From Camarhynchus parvulus (Eukaryota > Chordata > Aves > Passeriformes > Thraupidae), in NCBI RefSeq assembly GCF_901933205.1, contig NC_044571.1:11486420-11550419 (forward strand): a stretch of 64,000 nucleotides of DNA. Reading direction: 5' to 3'. The translations under genes were made by a program, and so were the position numbers. Shown here piece by piece: positions 24,996-38,800 of this stretch. Every line of letters begins with the position of its first letter. Position 1 is the stretch's first letter. The notes under the pieces were generated by a model, which saw nothing but the letters and a program-made list of their open reading frames with translations, was not told the DNA's origin and made no database searches.

Positions 24996-27900
24996 GCAAA
25001 ACCCTGGGCTGGGGTTTCCTCAGACAATGTGCTGAACACAGAGGGTTGTTTTGTAGATCAGGATGAGTAAAGGACAGTTATAGCAATGTAATCCTTCTAT
25101 TTGAATGAAAACTTAATTTAAATGAATTTAAATGGCCAGGCTATTGGGGATTGAGATGTTTTTCAGTGTCAAGACTGCGGTCTTGTAGTGTCAGTGAGGA
25201 GGGAATCTACAGTAAATCCTGGTGGCACATCAATGCCACTGGCAGCTCACCATCCTATCTGCTCCCTAGCTGTTTGCCTGGGAGGTGTGAGAAGAGATCT
25301 CTGACAGTAGGTGTTTTCCTTTGATGTTTGATCAGGTGTCCTTGAATTTCTTAGCCTTTTCTCTCCTGGAAGCATGTTGGTGTGCATCCTGTTTTGCAGG
25401 AGGCAGTATAAGCCTGCTAAATGTGAACCTCTCCTTGCTTTCCTTCCATTATGGATCCAGGAATGTGTGAGTCTATAATTTATTTAATAGTATTACGTAT
25501 GTTTCACAAAAAAGTCTGGCAGACTTGTCACAACTAAACTACCTTTCTCCAGGATTCAGCAGAGATAAAGTGTGTCTTGTGCTTGAAATAAGTTTTAATT
25601 TGAATCACAAATTCCTTTGTGCCTGATTTATCAGCAGTGTGTAGTATGGTATGGATATAGGAGAGTGAATCACTTGCCAGTCCAAGTTCTACAGTACTAC
25701 TGGCCTCTTGAAATTATCTATAAAATACCCTTTAGGCATTTCAAGTCTACTGCTAGAAATTCAGTGGACCATTCCATATGATGCCATATTGTTAAAATGA
25801 GCTGGTGCTTTATTTGAAGTTCATGCCTATCAGCCAGAAGGCCCTGAATGTAAAAGAGATTTTAAAATAATCTTTTTTAAAAAGGTTTTGAAAGATTACA
25901 GCTAAATCCTTTGTGGCTGGACATGGCTATCATGCCACAACCTGATCCGAGAAGGTAACACCTTCATGTACACACTGTAGAGCCCAACATCTCAGCTGGG
26001 ATATCCAAACCTTAAGGACTCAACACATGCAGGATTTGTAAACTGATTAGGACTAATCTAAGAGATTCAGGTGAGATCTCAGCTCCTGACATGTCTTAAT
26101 TCAAAATTCAAACCAAAGGGAAAAACAACCATCCTTCGAGATACCAGAGTTTGGTACATTTTTTTAAATTTTCAGCAAAAAATCCTAGCCAAACATAGCT
26201 TTTGTGAGTTTGCCATCTGTCTGTTATTCCTCCTTAACATTTTTAAAATTCCAATAACAGTGATAGACATGTCATGGCCTCAGAGATGTGTTTATGTCCA
26301 TGGTCCACGTATGTTATAATTCCAAGCTATTATTTCTGATTGTGCTTATGCAGGATGTGCTCCCTGGGCCAAGAAATGCAAGAGCAGCAATTCTGTGAGA
26401 AATGACATTTGAAAAACACCCCCAGCAAGTCCTACACCCTATTCTGTAAGACTCAGCCTGTTTTAATATATTTCATGCACACACACGCAATCAAAAATTT
26501 TAGTTGTTTCTCAGTGTTCAGTGAAACCTCAAATACAAGATTTAGTCGTTACTGTTCCTGGTTTTAGAACAGAGCTGCTGTTGGGATTAGATACCAATAA
26601 ATATAATAGTTAAACGCTATAAAAAATTCTGCAAAACTCTGGGTAATGTTTCTATTGTCACACCTCCCCTTCCAATTTCTCTCTTTTCTACTTAAATTGA
26701 AATTTTTACAAGAAAGGAACTTTCTCAAAATACATTTTTGCAAAACCCTTGCCAGCTTGGTCCTTTGGGCACAAAAATAATAATGAAAAAATCTGAGTAA
26801 TAATATTTTTTCAGACTATTATATGGGAAAAAACACAAATCCCTTATATGTGTAGGATTAATGTTCTGTTAGGGTGGTAGACTCACAGCTCTATCTCATG
26901 TGTACCCAAATCTCTTGACTAATGTGTTTGCTCTACTGAACATAAACAGACTTCTGTAAAATGAACAAAGCAGAAATCTTAATTTAAACTTCAGGGAAAA
27001 AAAGAGTTTGTATTCCACACATTGTTCTCCAATCTTATTACAACTCAAGTCCTTAGGAAAACAAAATAAATCTAGGTAGTCCAGATTTTTTTGCTTCATG
27101 CTATTACAAAATATAAAAAATGAAGAAAATAAGAAAATGAAGGAGAAAAGAATTTAATGAGTATTCATTAGAATTCAAAGGATTTTAATGAACATTTTTA
27201 AACTCCTTGGTAATTACCTATAAAAGAGGTGTGCCTTTTGTGGAATTATGAATTTAATTATAGCAATGTCCTAGGTTTGACCCAATTATCTTGTGGTATT
27301 TTTGTTGTTGTTGTTGTTTAGAAATAAATTGCTCTTAGTCAGCAAAGCCTTTGGATGAGAACTCTCTTGGAGGACAGCATTTTCAGAGCCTAGCAGTAGG
27401 CAGTACAAATAATCATAATTTAGCCTACTTTATGCAGTTATAAATTAGGGTGGTTGTTGGGTCATCCTGCCCCAGAAACATATTCCTTACCAGTGCTGAT
27501 TTGAAGCATTTTTACTTTTTTTCTGGTTTTCTTGTGAGTCATTTGCCTGGGAAAGATTTCTTGAGGGGATTTGGCAGCAAGCTTGACTGCTGGGCTTTGG
27601 GAGTGACTTCTTTTTCCTGTCAGGGATATAAAGGAGCAGGGCAATATGATTTCATGTCATCTCAGTTTTTTGGAACCAGTGCTTGGAAGTGCAATATGCA
27701 GGTGAGCTTTCATAACATTACATACAGAAGTTATGTAATGAAAAACCTGTGTTATTTTATTCTCTCAAGTGTATTAAATATGTTCTCTAACTTTGTGTAA
27801 GGTATTAAGAAATCTTTGGCAGTTATGATGAGTTAGACATAGTACCCATGTACACCTTTTGACATTGCCCCTTTTTCTTTCGAATTTCACAAGGTGAACC

Positions 27901-29369
27901 AACTTAAAGTTGTTTAACGTCATCCCTTTTGCCTCCCATGGAAATCTGTTACATGCTCATTGTAGTCCTGGATTTGAAGGTTTTTCCTGCAGCCTTCTGG
28001 AATAGTCTGTGAAGTGACTCCCTGATTTCAAGGTGCATGCAACAGACACAAGCAGGACAGAAAGAGCCCAGTACCCAGCAAGAGGCACATTTTTATATCT
28101 GTCTCCTTCCTGGCAGCACCCCAAGGCAAAGGGTGGAGGATCCTTGCACATTCCAAAAGGTGCTGGACGTGCCCATGATGTCACTGAGCCAGTGGGGTGC
28201 ATTTTTCTGAGATAACACACTGTGTTATCCCCTCCCAGATGTGTGCTCTCCCCTCTGTGATGCACTCTCTGTGTCCTCTTGTCCTTTCTCAACCTGGTTC
28301 CCAAGCCGGCTGGTACAGGCAGGTGGGAGGGTGAGTGCCAGATAGCAGCAAAGTGTACTTGCTAAGTTTTCAGTGTTCCCAGTCTTTCTCTGGTGATGAA
28401 AATATGGTGATGAATTAAAGGTTTTGGTTTGGTTGTGGTTTTATTATTTGTTTTTTGTTTTGTTTTCTTTTGCTTGTCTAGCTAGGTCTTTTTGAGAAGT
28501 ATGGTCAAAGGCAGAACTGAAACCGCTTCCCTTTTTCCAAGGTTCAAAGCTCCTGAATTCTGTGCATGTTTAAAATCAAAGCTGTACCTAAGAGTGAAAG
28601 CAATTCAAATTGTCCAAATAATGAAATAAATAAAGTTTTATGGAGAAAAAAATCCTTAAGCTGGAACTGTGCACACTACTGAAATGTTGGAGCTGGGGTG
28701 AGAAAAGCTGCCTGAAATCCATCAGATTGCAACTTGAAATCCAGATTCAATTTGGTTGCTTGCATTTATCTTCCATTTTCCATGAGGAAAAGTTTTAAAC
28801 AGTAAGATATGACTTAACTGTCTACACCACAAGTTTCTTTAGTTTCTTGCCTGTTATCAAACTGAACTCCAGTGCTGATTTTGTGAGCTGCAAAGAAATC
28901 CTAGTCTTACAATTCCATCCTGAAAGAAGCTGAAGAAAAGCACACACAGACTGTTGGTGTTCTTCCTGTCAATAGTTACACATTTTATGGTGGGTTAATG
29001 GCAGCTTCTGAGTGTCTTAGTACTGGAAGAGAAATGACATTGAAGTTACATTGTCTTTCCTTTCCTTTATTTATTTATTTACCTCTAAATTCTTTCAGAA
29101 TAACATTTGCATTTGTTTAAACTGTGAGCAAAATACAAAGGTTAATGCACTATTAGCCCATTCTACCACCTATGCTAAGATTTTCAGTTTTCACTATCTC
29201 CTGCTTCTTACAAGATTAACTAGAAAATAATTGATAGAAGTACCAAAGCTAAATAGATAACAGTGTTAATCCACTGATTTTTTTGTTAGCTCTGCTTTGC
29301 AATTTTTACTCATCTTAAGAGAGGACAAAAATTCATAGAGATAGAAATATTTAAGGCACTGAGCTAGCC
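24996..29369. other. Unique A+T-rich DNA, no gene recognised
   Basis: No gene or clear transposon. Simple sequence includes a TTG run at about 27303-27318 and T/G-rich DNA at about 28425-28475. A 116-codon frame at 27450-27800 starts with GTG and shows no family resemblance, so it is not annotated. A slightly G+C-richer patch lies at about 28030-28330. Confidence 0.5.
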
Positions 29370-29537
29370 TGTGATTTGGAGGCTCTTTCAGTTGCTTGCT
29401 TTGAAACACACTTCTATGACCTGAGACACTTGTAAAATGGAAATAACAGCACTCTGTAGCTCACAGAAAGCTGTGAGAATGAATACATAAATATTTTGAG
29501 ATATTTCAAATGGATAGGGACTAGATGGGTAATAAAG
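29370..29537 (+). mobile_element. Probable MIR SINE relic, plus orientation
   Basis: From about 29418 the sequence follows the 3' half of a MIR element. It has the block cacttgtaaaatggaaataa, then gctgtgagaatgaata, then attttgagat, then a degraded gatgaaaggcgctatataa-like end at about 29512-29537. The order and spacing are right and divergence is high, as expected for a SINE that was active early in amniote history. The 5' part (29370-29417) is uncertain. The call is by recognition and needs an alignment. Confidence 0.6.
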
Positions 29538-30570
29538 GTAAACCAGCAGGTGAATCTGTATTTTTTTCTAAGGAGTAAATTAACTGTTTTAAAAGCATTG
29601 AGGGCATTATTTCAGGAACCCTCAGTTTTACATTTTTAAGTTCTTGTAAAGAAATTGGGAGCAAAAATTACATAAAAACACAATTATAAGTTTTCCAACT
29701 TGTGGAAAAATAACCTCTTCCCCCCACCCCCCTTTTATATAAAATATGAAAGCGGGCTTTATTGCAATGTAAAAATAATTATTGAGATTGTTGAGGTGCT
29801 TAATACAATTTCAGATTTCTCAAGCAAATTTTTCTGTAACACCTGAAAATTTAAAATATGTTTAGACTTTTGTCTAGGTATACCCCAGGTTGGATGAATT
29901 TGAAGATTGGAGTACAAAGGTCACTTTATTTCTTCCTTCAAGAACTAAACAGCAAAGTTTGGAAGATCACAGGAGACTAACAAACAGCAGATTGCATAAA
30001 ACTGAGAGTTCAGTGCAGAAGCATAAAACAAATGCCACAATATACTGGAGAATCACAATTTGTTTTAGAGACAATTTCCTTTGAAGGAGTCCGGTTAGTA
30101 CTTGTGATTGATTCAGTAATGGCCTCAGCATATTTGTCAGGGGGAAAAATAATAAGCTTGTTTTCATGGTATCTAGGTGAACAAGGTCAAAATGAAGCAT
30201 GAAATAAGATAATACCAATCATAGTGTAAATATGAGAACACTGTAGAGGCCAGTCCAAATACTATGATGACTTTTCCAAAATGGAGCTCTCCTAGAGGAG
30301 GTCTGAGTGGTATTTCTCTGCTGTCTTCAGGAGTATGTGTTATCCATAATAAATCCCCAAAATGATCCATAATAAAATAAAGAAGTTGTAGTTCCAATAA
30401 TCAATATTTATGGTTTCAGCAGTCAAACCTAGCTGTTCTCTCTTGCAAAGGAGAAGTGCTCTTTATTTCAAACCCTTTGAATTCTTTACCAAGCAATGCA
30501 GCTGATGGTAGGGTAGCAGGATGTGCCTACTGTTACAAACAAGGGAAATAAGAAAGGAGATGCTGTTCCC

Positions 30571-30611
30571 TAAAATTCACTGTTGAGTATTGCTAAAATT
30601 CACTGTTGAGT
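30571..30611. repeat. 23-bp tandem duplication
   Basis: The words taaaattcactgttgagt at 30571-30588 and 30594-30611 are identical, giving two copies at a 23-bp period. The exact match suggests a fairly recent event. Confidence 0.9.
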
Positions 30612-32187
30612 CTCTTAGGGTGGCAGCTGAGGGAGAGGAGGAAGGCAGGGCAGAGCTCTCCCCATCCTCCCCAGGGTGCTCAGCCCACAGTGTGCTTCAG
30701 GTGAAGCTGCAGTGCTTTGTTCTGTAACATGACTTATATGAACTCATAATATATCCTGGTAAAAAGATTGAGTTTTTGGATCATGGCACTTATTTTATTC
30801 TCCAAATTATTAAGATGAATAATTACTGTAATTGTCATCTCAGCTATGGCAATGGCAAATGCTGTCCTTTGTATGTTGGAGCTTTTTGAAAATGTAAGTA
30901 ATTTACTTCAAGTACATTCTATTTTGGGTTTATTACCTTGTGCTTTCATGAAGGGCCCTCTTGTCCTTCAAAACAGGAAGGCTTAGTTGGCCCCCTCTGT
31001 TTTCCTCATTCTGTTGTATAACTGGCCCCTGCCTTTTATTTTTAATCAATCTTATAAGTCTTTTTTTTTTAAGGAAAATCATGCCCCCTTCATTTCTGTT
31101 CATCATTCCACAGTCTTCCTTTTTAATTTATTTTTTTAGCTTGGTTTCCTAAGGCTTGCACGTGAACTCACCTTCTTTGTAGATGCCTCTATAACCTCAT
31201 ATGTCAATTTATAATGATGTTCAGTTCATTGACCAATTTTATCTAAATTTGTCAGGGGACAGACATCTCAAAGACAATTAATTTCCTATAAATAACTTCT
31301 GAAGAAGTGTTAAGAGAAGAGAGCAATGTGACCTCACTTTAGCAGACAGCAGAGAATTCGCACCTGACAGGGCCTGAGGGTGCTCCTGGGCAAAGTCTCC
31401 TTCAGAGGAGCTCTGATGCCCACTGGCAGCTGCCAGGACATCACAGAAAAACCTGTTTTAATCAGCGGACTAATGGAGAAAAGAGGGGAAATTGAGGACC
31501 TTCCAGCGTGTACTGGAAAAATACTTGCATTTTCCCTCTTCACTTCAAACAGCTTTAGAAACTTTGTACAGTAAAGGGCTAAACCCACCTATCATCCTGT
31601 TCCTCATGAGCTCCTTCCATCTCACAGGAGGACCCAGCTGAAGGAGCCCCACGGGGCCACCCTCCCTGTGAGAGCAGCAAGAGAGCCCAGAGCAGCTCTG
31701 GGGGCTCTGAGCCTGGCACAAGAGGGGTGGAGCTGGGAGGAACTCACAGCCCTGCAGCCACCATGGCTCTTGGTCCTGCTTTGTGTCAGTGCTGGAAACA
31801 TGAACCTGCCCCCAAAACACCCCCCAGCTGCAGGGAGGCTGTGTCAGGGAGCAGGAGCACTGAGCTGGGAGAACAGGCTGTGTTTGGGGTGTGCTGGGAG
31901 GTGTTAAACCCCAGAAATAAGCACCACCTCATAAGCCTATATTTATTTTAGATCAAACCAGGTCACATTTAATTTTCACACACAATATATTCTACTCTGT
32001 TAATCCTGTAATAATGATATTCATTCAGTTTTGTGTGTTCAGAAAGGCAAATTGTGTTTGAATTGGAAATTTATATTGTTCAGCTGCAGCCAAACTGGAA
32101 ATAGTAGGGGAGGTCAAGGAGGATGATAATGGTCTCTGGTCTAATGGTCTCTGTGCTGCTTATATGCATCCTTAGGGAATATTTGGC

Positions 32188-32210
32188 TTTTTTTTTTTTT
32201 TTTTTTTTTT
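32188..32210. repeat. Poly(T) tract, 23 T
   Basis: An uninterrupted run of 23 T followed by CTTTTCTTTTC. On the minus strand it is a poly(A) tract, but no retrocopy body is recognised to its right. It is treated as a mononucleotide repeat. Confidence 0.9.
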
Positions 32211-35200
32211 CTTTTCTTTTCAACTTTAGTCTGTTATTATCACTACTATGAAATTTCAGCTTAGGGAATATGCTTGATCATTCCTAGTACTGCTAAATGC
32301 TTCTTTGTGTTAATCTCCTACAAGAGATGACTCCAGTGAAAAATAATTCAAGGACAGGGCCTGTGAAACTGAATAATCCTCACTCATGTGAGCAGTGTCA
32401 GGGAAGCAAATTTTCCTCACAGCTGACTATTTAAGTATTATTTGCTTTGTATAAAAAGAAATTATTTTTTTTGCTTGCTCTTCTTCATGCTTAAAACCAG
32501 TTTTAACTGCATATGCTGGTTGATAAGTAACTTGATGCTTATTGAGAGAGGCTGACCCCCACCATACCAGCTGATCAGAGTAAAGAAGATTCCATTTTCA
32601 TATAATTGGGAAAAAAAATTGCCTATTTCCTCTTGAACACACAAACTGCTTTCACCTTTCCAGTCACTAAGACTCATAAAGTAATGTTATCAGTTACTAA
32701 GGGTAACAGGGACCAAGAAAACATATTTTCTTATCTTTCAAGGCCAGAAGGTTTTATCATAGTTAGGAGACAATGTTGCATGAACCTAAACTTTCTGCTG
32801 TAACAGAAAACAATCTGAACCGTGTTTGGAATGTTTACTATTAGTTATACAAAACAATACAGCTTTATTTCTAATGACATCAGCTGTGAGAAGAACTTCT
32901 AGCAATGCAGTGTATTTAAAACTATTCCACCCATCTGTAGATACATTAATAATCGATTTTTATTTAACAATAAACATCTTTTAAAAACACATAATTCTTA
33001 TGTTCATTGAATTCCTATTAGTGCAAAATTTGCCAGTGGGCCCCTCCTCAAATGCCAAAGGATATTTAGGATTGGTCTGGCAGCCCTTACACATGGGTAG
33101 GGTGGAGCTGTCAGCCACAGCACCAACTGACCCTTTGTGCAGGTGATCTGCTGTTTTCAGGGGCTCTGCTGAAATCCCAAAGTCAATCTTACCAGCCTGT
33201 TTAACTAGGCAAGACTGGCCCTTCTAGGAAAAAGGAGTCAGATTGACTTCTCTAGCAATAGAACTGAAACAGTTTTCATTGTGATTTTTTATTTTGACAA
33301 TTCCAATAAATATCTCACCTGGCTTACAGAGATGCTTCTGGAGTCACATGCCCTTGAAGAACCATTGACTAAACCCATCAAAGTAACCTCTAAATTTTCC
33401 TAACAGAAAGTAGCATTCAAAGGAATAAATATAATTATCATGTTAACATCTTCATTGGGGTAAAAAAAATCAAAGGCATTTTCTTTGAAAAATAAGATTA
33501 GGAGGATAGTTGCTATTGAAGCAATACTTTCACAATAACAGAAATTTGAATGTGGGGGTTCTTTCCTATAACTCAAACAATTTAAGCGATTCTATCTAAT
33601 CTCCACAGAATTCCATAGAATCACATACAAAATCCATCACACAGAAAATTTTTCTGTTTCCATAATTTGACATCATTTAGTGCAGTTTTGTAGAGACAAA
33701 TGCCCTGCTGCTACAAGGCCAGACCTGTCCTAAAGCCAGTGCTTTTGTAGTTGAGTCCAGTTGAGAAAATCCTTCATAGCATACAATTCTCTATTTAACA
33801 TTAGATTTTTCAGTTTTAGTACAGAAGTCTGGGAAGAAAAAAAGCATTCTGTTATGCCTTTGTTAATTTTTTTTTACAACTGTTGACTTGGGAAGATTTA
33901 TTGCTTGGGTCTTAGAAGAGTGACTTTAATCGGGGCTGGAGGGCCGCTCTTCTGCCAGAGCTCTGCCTACCATGTAGGCATTCCTGAATCTGGAAAAGTT
34001 TAAGCAAAGAAGAAATCATGTGGGTATGTGTTTCAAAGGTGTGTCACCCAAACTGGCTTAGTTCGAGATTATCAGTCAGGAAATAAATTCATTTTGAGGT
34101 TTCTTTGTACAATGGGACACTTTGCTGTCAGGAGGTTAGAGAAGAGGTCTTCCTTATAGTGCTGGTCTTTGGCTTCAAGTATTCCTTTTCTCTGGATAAA
34201 AAATCTGGAAAGAGTGTGTATGCACTCATCCTTCTCCCTGGCACACCTCAAACAATACAAAGGAAACAAAGAGGAAGCAGTTTCTCATTTTGCAGTACTT
34301 GACTTCAATTTTTACAAACAGTAAAATCTCACATTTAAAGTAAGGAGCATTGAAAAGGATTACATTTATAAAAAGGCGTACCAGCACAATTCTTTCTTTT
34401 TCTTTTTTTCTTTTGCCAGAAAACACCAGGAAAGTTCTTCCTGGCTGATGATATTGCTCATCAATTGCTATTGAAAGTCTGATCAGGTGGTGAAGATACC
34501 CTTCAGCCTGCAAGAAGGATTACAGTGACAATGAGTGCTTTTGGGACACAAAGTAAAATTAACTTCTAGGTTATCCCCGTCAAGGACCATTAAGTCCTGA
34601 ACTATGAGGGACACGGTGAACAAGTCATATTTTAACCTCCTCTGAGCACAAAAGCAGGCAGGTTCTTTTCCTCCCCCAGCAAATCTGACCTTCACTGAAA
34701 TTTATGTGAAAATGAAAAAATAAAAGAAAGCTGTAGCCCTGCCAAACTCTGATGATGTGACTCATTTTAATTACTGGTATTTGGAAATTAAATGACCTGA
34801 GTTTCATTCTGTAGTTTGCTGCAGGAAGAATGATTTAAGCAAGCTCCAGACTTGCAGCACCTTTTACAGCAGGTGCGCAACAAGGCATTCATTTTTCTTT
34901 TAAGGGTGTCCTTGTAAACATAATAACAATTAGGAACCCAGGGCTTCACATTAGAATCTCCTGTGCACTCTGGCATTACCTTCTTGGGCTACTTCATCAC
35001 TTCTAATTTTCTCAACAAGTTCCTCAAATAAGAGCTTTGATAAAATGACATTGAACAACATCAGATGAGGGCAATTTCCCTAAAAGCAAAACGTGAGAAA
35101 CACGGACAGCCAGAACACATGCACTGCGAAAGGAAGCTTCTTGCTTTCCCCTTATCAGCTTCATTAAGCCAGAATATCCACTGCTCCCAAGCACGATTCT

Positions 35201-35755
35201 TCATTCTGCGCCAGAATTTCTGAGGAAACAAGAACTGTCTTGTGGCAGCAGTGGTGGGTTTCCTTGCTATTGCTGTTTTTCCACATTGTATTCATTTAAC
35301 AGAAAAGGGAAAGCATCAGAGGTGTGTTATAGTATTGGTGACGCTGTCAGCTGTGACTCACAAAAGTCACAGTACACCTGTTGTTCCTTTTACATCTAGC
35401 TGTATTTTAGCAGTGACTTTTCATATCTTTAATCCATCTTTGAAAAGCACAAATTGATTTCAAAATACACACAGGTTTGCAATGCTGTCTCTGAGAGAGA
35501 TGGTGAACTCTCTTAAAGGGAATTTTTCAGTCCTGTTCAATGTTTTGGATAATTTTTTTCAGTAATTTAAATTCACCCTTTTGAGAATGAGGAAATGATG
35601 CACAGTTTTCAGATTTGGGGGGTGAAGAGAAGCCTAAAATGTTAATTTGTGATTCTTAAGTTTACTCAGGATCCTGGAATAATTTAAAATATTTCAAAAT
35701 ATGTTTTGACTTTAATTCACACTGATCATTTTGAATATTACAGTAATTATTTCTC

Positions 35756-35806
35756 CTATTTTTATTAATGAGGAACATCTACTATTTTTATTGATGAGAA
35801 AAATGT
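35756..35806. repeat. 26-bp imperfect tandem duplication
   Basis: Two adjacent copies begin ctatttttatt at 35756 and 35782, with a few substitutions (aatgaggaacat versus gatgagaaaaat). No function is apparent. Confidence 0.75.
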
Positions 35807-38800
35807 ACCATTTTAAACTATTAAGTACATCTTGTTGTCACTTTTTGAAACTGTATTCTATACATCATCCAATAACAGTAGGGAATAAGCAAGGTATTTA
35901 AATCTGGACTTTACAAAAAGAGACAATGGAATAATTTCAGAAAGATGCTATTAGACTGTACTAATCTGTATGCTTTTAAACTTCCTTTCTGAACATCAGT
36001 TAGGAATTATTTATTAAAGGAAAACATAAATGAAGAATCAAACATGTTTTACTGACAGTACATAATTATCTCATCATAAAGGAGAATATTTCATCCTTGG
36101 TTCCACACATACTAAAATTCTTTTCTTTAAATGTTCCTCAATACTCTTGAACCATTTCAAGTTAAATTCTGAACAAAATTTTATGAGGACCATACTGGCT
36201 CAAGTAGAAGTCATGAAATAATAAACATTCCATATGACTGCAATGGACTGCAGAACCCTGAAGAATCTTCTTTTAAGGTAGTTTTTGTCCATATATTTTA
36301 AAAATACAGTGCCTGGCTGAGATATTTACTGCCTTCCCTGGTGTTCCTTAATAGCTAGCAAAATTTCTACCATTATTTTTTCTTTGGGAGGTCCTCCTCA
36401 TAATACATCTATTTGAAGGCTGATACTACAGGAATACATTTAAAATGTTAGTGCTCCAGTCCCAATAGTTGTGGTACAGAGAGCTTTGGAAGTGAAGTGT
36501 ACTGTGCCCTATCTCACTTATGGAGCTATCTGGTAAGTCTACACCCAAATGAAAAATCCAGAATTATTGATGGTCTAGATCATCAGAGCAAAGAATGTCT
36601 GAACAACAAATTACCCAGGAAGGGTATGCAGTGTGTACAGATTAAGGGAAGGTGCAAACAGCTGTGCTCTGGAATGAACAAAGTACATGGTGAAATTTAA
36701 AAGGGGGGATCAATGTCAAATGGTCAGCAAATATATAAACTCCCATTTTTCAGTGATGCATTTCTGTCCGCTAATATTAAAAAAATGATGGAAGTGAAGA
36801 TTATAATAGGAAAAGATGAGGAAGAGATGGGTACAGCAGCAGTGTTGCAACTTTAGTTCTAAATTTAAATTATTCTAAAACATTACCTCATTTTCAGTGA
36901 AGTAAAAGCTGGTAAATGAAGAACCAAAACAATGTTGCAATAGTTTCTAGAGGTGAAAAGATCTCTACTTCTCTGTAGCGTGTTTATTTCCAGTGTTATA
37001 ACTACATCCCTGTTTCCATCCTTGCATTTTTGAAGGGCTTTTCCTGGTGTACAATATAAATTTTTGGGAAGGCTAGCAGATAAACATAGAGGAGTATACA
37101 AACAAAATGAAGAGAATCTGTTATAGTCTGGTAGATTTATGTTGGGTTAATGGCTCCCAGCTCTTTGTGATCTCTTGGTCTGCTCCCCATCACTACCAGG
37201 ATTGGGGAAAAAATGCAGAGGGCATTATTTCATAATCCCTTGGGATGGAGATTGATTAAATAGCAGCTTAATTTCCTTTTCACAAAGGGCAGCTTAATCA
37301 CTATTCTGATGACTCTGACAGCTACAGGCTCCATTGATTTATAATTTACTGTATTCTTTGGCAGAATGAAGTTGATACTCAATTTTGAGCTGAGTCTATA
37401 GATTGGATAAAGAGTACTAAGACTGATAATTTTGTCGAGATCCAGATTCATTAGTGTCAGGCTTTGTGATGCACACACCTGTCCTCTAAAGTTGTAACTC
37501 TGCTCTGAAATCAAATAACTGCATAATTCACAAAAAAACACTGCAAGAATCAAAGGAGATGATTTTTCCTTTGGTGACACACAATTTAAGGTTCCTATTT
37601 AAAGCCTTTCTACCATGTATCCTAGCACTGGGAATTTCCAAAGGCTGACAAATTTAGCTTTTTCCACATTTTCTGTTGACTTTTAAAAAATACCTAATTC
37701 AGTTCTTGTGATGCAAATTGTATTGGGAAGGAAAAGTAGGTTAGAGGACCCAGGCTGTGTTATTGACAGAGTGCTGTGATGAGATACAGCCTGTCAATGC
37801 TAGGTGCAAAGTTATATGGCCATTCTGATGACATGCACATGAAAAGAATGATTTTGCACATGAGATAATCACCTTGAATTATTCAAAGTGCAGCTTCCTC
37901 CTTCCATATCTATCATATATTACTGCTGGGTCAGATAAGTTGGTGTTGGATGGTGGTGACATATTTCAGTCCAAAGTGGGCTTTTAAAGATGAATTATGA
38001 ACCCCTAAAAATAAAATAGGAGTTTATCACGGGACCTTCAACTGCAGAATCACTAGTAAGCATAATTAATACTGAGCTCAAAAATGGGCAATCTGCTGCA
38101 GTCCTCCACTGGAGAAGGAACATTACATGAATTGGAATGCCTCAGGTAACGAAGAGAAAGGGATCTATTATTACCATAAACTTTCTGGTTCTGTTATCTT
38201 CACTCCAAACCTGTATCTACTACCACAGAGGTACCTGTGGAAGGAATATGATCATTGCACACATGCTTGTCTCAGGAATTCTGAAATAAATACAATCTGT
38301 GCAAAAGTTACAATATGTACTGAGATGCCAGACTTCATTTAATGATAAAAAAAGCAATAAGAAGCAGAAATTGGTGAAAGGGCAGCATCAATGATGACAT
38401 TGGGATAATTCTACCTGTGCTATATTTTTATGGAGGAATAAAATTGGACTGGCCTTGTCACTCAAGCTACAAGGACCCTGATTAGATGAGCTGAGAGCAG
38501 ATAACAGGAGAAGTGCTCTTAAGATCAGGCTGGATCATAGCTCTTTGGAAAAAGCCCTTTTAAGAAGGATTTATAAAAGGGGAGCATCTTTTGTTTGGCA
38601 ACAGTGGAACACAATGTCAAACCTACCCTGGTCGTCCTGTATGGATTCCTGAGCAGTGGATTCCACTTATACTTGACCCATCCAAACACAGCTTGGAGTT
38701 TTTTTCCACACAACTTGCATAATTCTTGTGTTCATATTTATAGTTCTGTGTATACTGTCACATATATTACTCACAAAAAACAGAGGCAACCTTTTGCTAT

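Noticed and set aside
27450..27800. 116-codon plus-strand frame
   Set aside because: It starts with GTG, shows no recognisable domain and lies in ordinary A+T-rich sequence.
32188..32210. Poly(A) tail of a processed pseudogene on the minus strand
   Set aside because: No mRNA-like body, polyadenylation signal or target duplication is recognised next to the tract.
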